Positions 59,423-64,000 of a stretch of DNA of 64,000 nt are shown piece by piece. Source of the stretch: Streptomyces sp. NBC_00683 (GTDB lineage: Bacteria; Actinomycetota; Actinomycetes; Streptomycetales; Streptomycetaceae). The notes beneath the pieces were generated by a model, which saw nothing but the letters and a program-made list of their open reading frames with translations, did not search any database and had not been told where the DNA came from. Both the position numbers and the translations under genes were made by a program. Within the stretch, counting starts at the first letter, position 1, and each line of letters starts with the position of its first letter. The DNA lies in the NCBI RefSeq assembly GCF_036226745.1, contig NZ_CP109013.1:5456001-5520000 (forward strand), given 5' to 3'.

Positions 59423-60745
59423 ATGCGCATCACCCGCACTGTCGCAGGTCGAAGCCGCAGAACCCTCGTCATGGCCACCACGGGCCTCACGGCCACCGCC
59501 CTGCTGCTCACCGGCTGCGGCGATTCCGAGTCGGACTCCGAGGGAGCCGACGCCAACGGGAAGATCACTCTGACCGTCGCCGACTTCGGCCAGTTCGGCT
59601 ACAAGGAGGCGGGGCTCTTCGAGAAGTACCACGAGCTCCACCCGAACATCACGGTCAAGGAAAACGTCTCGGCCGACGAGAAGGTCTACTACCCGAAGTT
59701 CCTCCAGCAGCTCAACACGGGCAGCGGCCTGGCCGATGTGCACGGCATCGAGGTCGGCCGCGCGAAGGAACTCGTCGACACCAAGGCGGACGCCTTCGCG
59801 GACCTGTCCAAGGTCATCGACCCCGGTCAGTGGGTGACGTGGAAGGCGCTGCAGGCCACCACCGACGAGGGCAAGGTCATCGGCGCCGGCACCGACATCG
59901 GCCCGATGTCGATCTGCTACCGCCGTGACCTGTTCGAGAAGGCCGGTCTGCCGACCGACCGCGCCGAGGTCGCCGCGAAGTTCGCCGGCGGCTGGGAGGA
60001 CTACCTCAAGCTCGGCGAGGAGTACAAGAAGAAGGCCCCCAAGGGCACTTACTTCATGGACTCCGCCAGCGCCATGTACAACGGCGTGGTCAGCTCGAAC
60101 GAGGAGCAGTACTACGCCAAGGACGGCAAGGCGATCTACAAGGAGAGCGCCGGGGTCAAGGCCGGCTGGAACCTCGCTGCCGAGGCCGCCGACAAGAAGC
60201 TGACCCAGGGTCTCGCCCAGTTCACCGACGAGTGGGGGGCGGCCCTGCGCAAGGGCACCATCGCCTCCGTGGCCTGCCCCGCGTGGATGGCGGCCCGGAT
60301 CTCCACGGACGCCGGTGACGCGTTCAAGGGGAAGTGGGACATCGCCCGCACCCCGGGCCAGACCGCGGCCAACTGGGGCGGTTCGTTCCTCGCCGTCCCC
60401 GCGAAGGGCAAGCACGTCAAGGAGGCCGGTGAGCTCGTCAAGTGGCTGACCGCGCCCGAGCAGCAGGCCGCCGTGTTCGCGGCCGCGGGTCTCTTCCCGT
60501 CGAACAAGGGTGCCTACCTGCTCCCCGCGGTGAAGACGGCCAAGCTGGAGTACTTCAACAACGCGCCGATCGGTGAGATCTACGCCGAAGAGGCCCAGGT
60601 CATCCCGGCCGCCGTGCTCGGCCCGAAGGACGGCGTCATCAAGGACACCATCTCCACCCAGATCAACAACATGGAGCAGCGGGGCACCAGCCCCGAGGAC
60701 GCGTGGGACGCGGCCACCGAGGCGATCGACAAGGTGATCGGCTGA
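59423..60745 (+). CDS. cebE: Cellobiose/cellotriose-binding lipoprotein CebE
   Basis: Substrate-binding lipoprotein of 440 residues for cello-oligosaccharide import. The signal peptide ends in LLTGCGDS. The CUT1-type binding fold begins ITLTVADFGQFGYKEAG. AGGAG precedes ATG 59423 by 7 bp. It is the first gene of the cebEFG-bglC unit, directly behind a perfect CebR box, which makes the identification firm. The imported sugars are cleaved by the beta-glucosidase encoded downstream; the ATPase is supplied elsewhere (MsiK in Streptomyces). In plant-pathogenic species the same proteins sense cellotriose. Confidence 0.95.
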   Translation: MRITRTVAGRSRRTLVMATTGLTATALLLTGCGDSESDSEGADANGKITLTVADFGQFGYKEAGLFEKYHELHPNITVKENVSADEKVYYPKFLQQLNTGSGLADVHGIEVGRAKELVDTKADAFADLSKVIDPGQWVTWKALQATTDEGKVIGAGTDIGPMSICYRRDLFEKAGLPTDRAEVAAKFAGGWEDYLKLGEEYKKKAPKGTYFMDSASAMYNGVVSSNEEQYYAKDGKAIYKESAGVKAGWNLAAEAADKKLTQGLAQFTDEWGAALRKGTIASVACPAWMAARISTDAGDAFKGKWDIARTPGQTAANWGGSFLAVPAKGKHVKEAGELVKWLTAPEQQAAVFAAAGLFPSNKGAYLLPAVKTAKLEYFNNAPIGEIYAEEAQVIPAAVLGPKDGVIKDTISTQINNMEQRGTSPEDAWDAATEAIDKVIG

Positions 60746-60913
60746 TCCTCACCGGTGCGGGCGGCCGGGACGGTTTCCACCCGTCCCGGCCGGCCCGCAC
60801 CGGTGCCGGTTCCCCCGACGGCACCGCGCACCTTCTCCGACACCTCTGCCGGACCTGACCAGGTCCGGCCTGCCCCTGCGGTGTCGGCACACCCCAGGGA
60901 AGGACTCCCACCT

Positions 60914-61912
60914 GTGGCAACCACCACCCCCACCAGGGGCGTACACGGCTCCCGGCCCAGCCGCCGCGCCCCGAAGCCCATGTCGCCCGGCCGGCAGGCC
61001 TGGCGCAGCCGGCTGTGGCGCTTCGACGACAAGGCATCGCCGTACGCCTACATCGCGCCCTTCTTCCTCGTCTTCGGGGCCTTCGGGCTCTACCCGCTCG
61101 TCTACACCGGCTGGATCGCCCTCCACCGGGTGGAGATGACCGGCCTCGACCAGATGGAATGGGTCGGCTTCGGGAACTTCAGCAAGATCCTCCAGGAGGA
61201 CGAGTTCTGGACCGCGGTCAGCAACACCTTCGTCATCGGCGTCATCTCCACCGTCCCGCAGCTGATGGTCGCGCTGGGCCTCGCCCACCTGCTGAACTAC
61301 AAACTGCGCGCCAGCACCTTCTGGCGCACCGTGATCCTCACGCCCTACGCCACCTCGGTGGCCTCCGCCGCCCTCGTGTTCGCCCTGGTGTTCCGGGCCG
61401 ACGGCGGCCTGCTGAACTGGGTCCTCGGCTTCTTCGGCGCCGGCGAGACGAACTGGGTCAACGGCCACTGGACGTCCAACATCGCCATCGCCGTCATCGT
61501 GATCTGGCGCTGGACCGGCTACAACACGCTGATCTACCTGGCCGCGATGCAGGCGGTGCCGTCCGACCTGTACGAGGCGGCCTCGCTCGACGGGGCCTCG
61601 CGCTGGCAGCAGTTCCGCAACGTGACGATTCCCGCGCTCCGGCCGACGATCCTCTTCACGATCGTCATCTCGACCATCGGGTCCATGCAGTTGTTCGGTG
61701 AGCCCCTCCTGCTCGAAGGAGGCGCCAACGGCGCACAGGGCGGCACCGAGAACCAGTACGAGACGCTCAGCATCTACCTCTACAACTACGGCTGGAACCT
61801 CGGACACCTCGGTCCGGCCGCCGCGGTCGCCTGGGCCATGCTCGTCCTGCTGCTGCTCATTGCCGCGATCAACTGGCTCATCGGGCGCTTCGTGCGCAAG
61901 ACCGCGGCCTGA
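60914..61912 (+). CDS. cebF: Cello-oligosaccharide ABC transporter permease CebF
   Basis: Inner-membrane permease of 332 residues with a basic cytoplasmic N-terminus and about six helices from residue 45 ([20 protein letters not shown]). The EAA loop is [23 protein letters not shown] 60914 follows GGGAAGGA. The open frame extends 53 codons upstream, but that part is Pro-rich and lies in the 168-bp gap after cebE. It pairs with CebG. Confidence 0.93.
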   Translation: MATTTPTRGVHGSRPSRRAPKPMSPGRQAWRSRLWRFDDKASPYAYIAPFFLVFGAFGLYPLVYTGWIALHRVEMTGLDQMEWVGFGNFSKILQEDEFWTAVSNTFVIGVISTVPQLMVALGLAHLLNYKLRASTFWRTVILTPYATSVASAALVFALVFRADGGLLNWVLGFFGAGETNWVNGHWTSNIAIAVIVIWRWTGYNTLIYLAAMQAVPSDLYEAASLDGASRWQQFRNVTIPALRPTILFTIVISTIGSMQLFGEPLLLEGGANGAQGGTENQYETLSIYLYNYGWNLGHLGPAAAVAWAMLVLLLLIAAINWLIGRFVRKTAA

Positions 61913-61927
61913 CGGGGAGCGATATCC

Positions 61928-62851
61928 ATGACCACCACCAGCCCCATCACCGCTCCGGACCACCGCCGCGTCTCGAAGGCCGCGGTCCGTCACGAGCCTC
62001 CGCGCCGCCGCCGTTTCAAGCCGGGAGCGGGTCGCCAGCACCACGCGGGCCCCTTCGCCTACTTCGCCCTCGTCGTCGTCGGGCTCGGTTCGCTGTTCCC
62101 GTTGTACTGGACGCTGGTCGCCGCGTCCCGCACCCAGCAGGAGGTGCTCGACACCACCCCGCCGCTCTTCCCGGGCGGCAACCTGTTCAACAACCTCGAA
62201 GCGGCCTGGGAGCAGGCCAGCCTCGGCAAGGCCATCCTGAACACGTTCATCGTGTCCAGCAGCATCACCCTCGCGACGCTGTTCTTCTGCACCCTGGCCG
62301 GGTACGCCTTCGCCAAGATGCGCTTCAAGGGCCGCAACATGCTGATGACGATGGTCATCGCCACGCTGACGATCCCTCCGCAGCTCAGCGTCGTACCCCT
62401 GTTCATGATGATGTCCGACATCGGCTGGGGCGGTCAGCTGGAGTCGGTCATCTTCCCGACCCTGGTGAGCGCGTTCGGCGTGTTCTTCATGCGTCAGTAC
62501 CTGATCGAGGCGCTGCCGTACGAGCTCATCGAAGCGGGCAAGGTGGACGGGGCGAACAACCTCCGCGTCGTGTGGAGCATCGTGCTCCCGGTCGCCCGAC
62601 CGGCCATGATGGTTCTCGGCATGCTCACCTTCGTACAGGCCTGGAACGACTTCTTCTGGCCCTACCTGGCACTGAACCAGCAGAACCCCACGCTCCAGGT
62701 CGCACTCGGTCAGCTGAGCGCGTCCTACGTCCCCGACCAGAGCATCGTCATGGCGGGTGCGCTGATCAGCACCCTGCCTCTGCTCGTCGTCTTCGTGATC
62801 TTCGGCAAGCAGATCGTCGGGGGAATCATGTCCGGCGCCGTCAAGGGCTGA
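61928..62851 (+). CDS. cebG: Cello-oligosaccharide ABC transporter permease CebG
   Basis: MalG-type permease of 307 residues with about six helices, the first near residues 45-65 ([20 protein letters not shown]). The EAA loop is [26 protein letters not shown] lies 9 bp ahead of ATG 61928, and the gap after cebF is 15 bp. It completes the CebEFG importer. A strong stem-loop and a second CebR box follow, so bglC can be expressed both by read-through and from its own control region. Confidence 0.95.
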   Translation: MTTTSPITAPDHRRVSKAAVRHEPPRRRRFKPGAGRQHHAGPFAYFALVVVGLGSLFPLYWTLVAASRTQQEVLDTTPPLFPGGNLFNNLEAAWEQASLGKAILNTFIVSSSITLATLFFCTLAGYAFAKMRFKGRNMLMTMVIATLTIPPQLSVVPLFMMMSDIGWGGQLESVIFPTLVSAFGVFFMRQYLIEALPYELIEAGKVDGANNLRVVWSIVLPVARPAMMVLGMLTFVQAWNDFFWPYLALNQQNPTLQVALGQLSASYVPDQSIVMAGALISTLPLLVVFVIFGKQIVGGIMSGAVKG

Positions 62852-62883
62852 CTTCCCGGCCCGCTCCGCTCCACCCCGGTCGT

Positions 62884-62919
62884 CCCGTACGGCCTGTACC
62901 TGACCACAGGCCGTACGGG
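62884..62919 (+). terminator. Stem-loop between cebG and bglC
   Basis: 14-bp stem CCCGTACGGCCTGT / ACAGGCCGTACGGG with an 8-nt loop. It probably lowers read-through from cebEFG into bglC. Confidence 0.8.
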
Positions 62920-62958
62920 CCCTCGGCCCCCTCACCCCTGTCCCTGTTCGTCCACTCT

Positions 62959-62972
62959 TGGGAGCGCTCCCG
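62959..62972. promoter_or_regulatory. CebR box in front of bglC
   Basis: TGGGAGCGCTCCCG matches the CebR operator at 13 of 14 positions. It ends 1 bp before the bglC ATG and overlaps the ribosome-binding region, so it could block both transcription and access to the start. Confidence 0.88.
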
Positions 62973-62973
62973 C

Positions 62974-64000
62974 ATGACTGCAGTACGACCCGACATCACC
63001 CCGAAGCAGGCGCCCGAGGCAACGAACTTCCCCACGGGCTTCATCTGGGGCGCGGCCACCGCGTCCTACCAGGTCGAGGGTGCCGCCGCCGAGGGCGGCC
63101 GGACGCCGTCCATCTGGGACACCTTCAGCCGCACGCCCGGCAAGATCTACAACGGTGACACCGGCGACGTCGCCGCCGACCACTACCACCGCTACCGCGA
63201 CGACGTCGCGCTGATGAAGCAGCTCGGGCTGAAGGCGTACCGCTTCTCGGTCTCCTGGTCCCGGGTCCAGCCCACCGGCCGCGGCCCCGCCGTCGAGCGC
63301 GGCCTGGACTTCTACCGCAAGCTCGTCGACGAGCTGCTGGACGCCGGCATCGCGCCCGTCGCCACCCTCTACCACTGGGACCTCCCCCAGGAGCTCGAGG
63401 ACGCCGGCGGCTGGCCCGAGCGCGCCACCGCCGAGCGCTTCGCCGACTACGCCGCCATCGTCTCCGGCGCCCTCGGCGACCGCGTCGGCCTGTGGACCAC
63501 CCTCAACGAGCCGTGGTGCTCGGCCTTCCTCGGCTACGGATCAGGTGTGCACGCCCCCGGCCGCACCGAGCCCGCAGCCGCGCTCCAGGCGGCCCATCAC
63601 CTCAACCTCGCCCATGGCCGGGCGATCGAGGTCCTGCGCGCCCAACTCCCCGCTGCTGCGCAGGCCTCGGTCACCCTCAATCTGCACCAGGTCCGCCCGC
63701 TGACCGACAGCGCGGCCGACGCCGATGCCGCCCGCCGGATCGACGCCGTCGGCAACCGCGTCTTCACCGGCCCGATGCTGCGCGGCGAGTACCCCGAGGA
63801 CCTGATCGCCGACACCTCGCACCTGGTGGACTGGTCGAAGCTGGTCCACGACGGCGACCTCGCCACCATTTCCCGCCCGGTCGACGCCCTCGGCATCAAC
63901 TACTACACGCCGACCCTGGTCTCCACTCCGGTGGACGGTGCCGACTACGCGCGCAGCGATGCCCACGGCGCCAGCGACCACTCCCCGTGGCCCGGCTCCG
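62974..64000 (+). CDS. bglC: GH1 beta-glucosidase BglC (3' end outside window)
   Basis: Cytoplasmic family 1 beta-glucosidase that hydrolyses imported cellobiose and cellotriose to glucose. About 342 residues are visible and the frame runs off the window. GH1 motifs are [20 protein letters not shown] at the start, [13 protein letters not shown], acid/base Glu in TLNEPWC (near residue 181), and GINYYTP. The nucleophile region (TENG) lies beyond the edge. ATG 62974 directly follows the CebR box; the GGAGCG in the box may serve as the ribosome site. Confidence 0.94.
   Translation, partial: MTAVRPDITPKQAPEATNFPTGFIWGAATASYQVEGAAAEGGRTPSIWDTFSRTPGKIYNGDTGDVAADHYHRYRDDVALMKQLGLKAYRFSVSWSRVQPTGRGPAVERGLDFYRKLVDELLDAGIAPVATLYHWDLPQELEDAGGWPERATAERFADYAAIVSGALGDRVGLWTTLNEPWCSAFLGYGSGVHAPGRTEPAAALQAAHHLNLAHGRAIEVLRAQLPAAAQASVTLNLHQVRPLTDSAADADAARRIDAVGNRVFTGPMLRGEYPEDLIADTSHLVDWSKLVHDGDLATISRPVDALGINYYTPTLVSTPVDGADYARSDAHGASDHSPWPGS

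Overview
The window is chromosomal DNA of a Streptomyces-type actinomycete. The evidence is very high GC with strong third-position GC bias, many GTG starts and ATGA/GTGA overlaps, Tat lipoproteins, a cslA-glxA locus, a CebR-controlled cebEFG-bglC operon, a DasR-type operator in front of a chitin-active LPMO, and a CdgA-like PAS-GGDEF-EAL protein. From memory, the order of the landmarks (cebEFG-bglC, cdgA, amino-acid ABC transporter, chb, cslA-glxA-cslZ) matches the S. coelicolor SCO2795 to SCO2838 interval read in reverse. The locus numbers could not be checked here.

Layout, left to right. 1-4.05 kb: a truncated Gfo/Idh/MocA oxidoreductase divergent from a ROK regulator, then a secreted LAxTG-anchored protein with 27-bp tandem repeats, then a HutC-type GntR regulator. 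4.15-12.4 kb: a putative aminophosphonate utilisation locus with a FAD oxidase, a phosphonatase-like HAD enzyme, an ATPase, two permeases, a binding lipoprotein, a Tat-exported alkaline-phosphatase-superfamily enzyme and a HAD-IIA phosphatase. Two similar operator-like motifs precede its two transcription units. 12.5-13.8 kb: a secreted protein and a class F sortase. 14-19 kb: cslZ (GH6 lipoprotein) convergent to the coupled glxA and cslA genes. 19.4-23.8 kb: tRNA-Lys, an NlpC/P60-type wall protein, an SPFH protein, a DasR-box-controlled AA10 LPMO and a second tRNA-Lys.

23.9-32.9 kb: a carbohydrate cluster with a LacI repressor, binding protein, two permeases, a GH87-like beta-helix enzyme with two CBM6/35-type modules, and a GH13 glucosidase. 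It is probably for alpha-glucan (best guess alpha-1,3-glucan) utilisation and ends in a 22-bp tandem array. 32.9-40.2 kb: an IclR regulator, an EhuABCD-type ectoine/amino-acid importer, a D-2-hydroxyacid dehydrogenase, an EutA-like racemase-family protein and a luciferase-like monooxygenase. 40.3-43.8 kb: a cyclic-di-GMP enzyme and an M6-type secreted protease. 43.9-49.4 kb: a third tRNA-Lys, a primase/polymerase-like protein, a small protein, and a tightly overlapping three-gene operon (Cas4-like Fe-S nuclease, unknown protein, Upf1-like helicase) that resembles a split Dna2.

49.3-57 kb: PAP2 membrane protein, histidine phosphatase, HTH/TPR regulator, small conserved protein, spermidine-synthase-like protein, secreted protein, and an OmpR-type two-component system. 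57.2-64 kb: a CBM2-GH18 chitinase and then the cellobiose/cellotriose operon cebE-cebF-cebG-bglC with two CebR boxes. bglC is cut by the window end. The strongest themes are polysaccharide turnover (GH6, copper radical oxidase, LPMO, GH87, GH13, GH18, GH1), phosphonate uptake and breakdown, and an uncharacterised nuclease-helicase operon.
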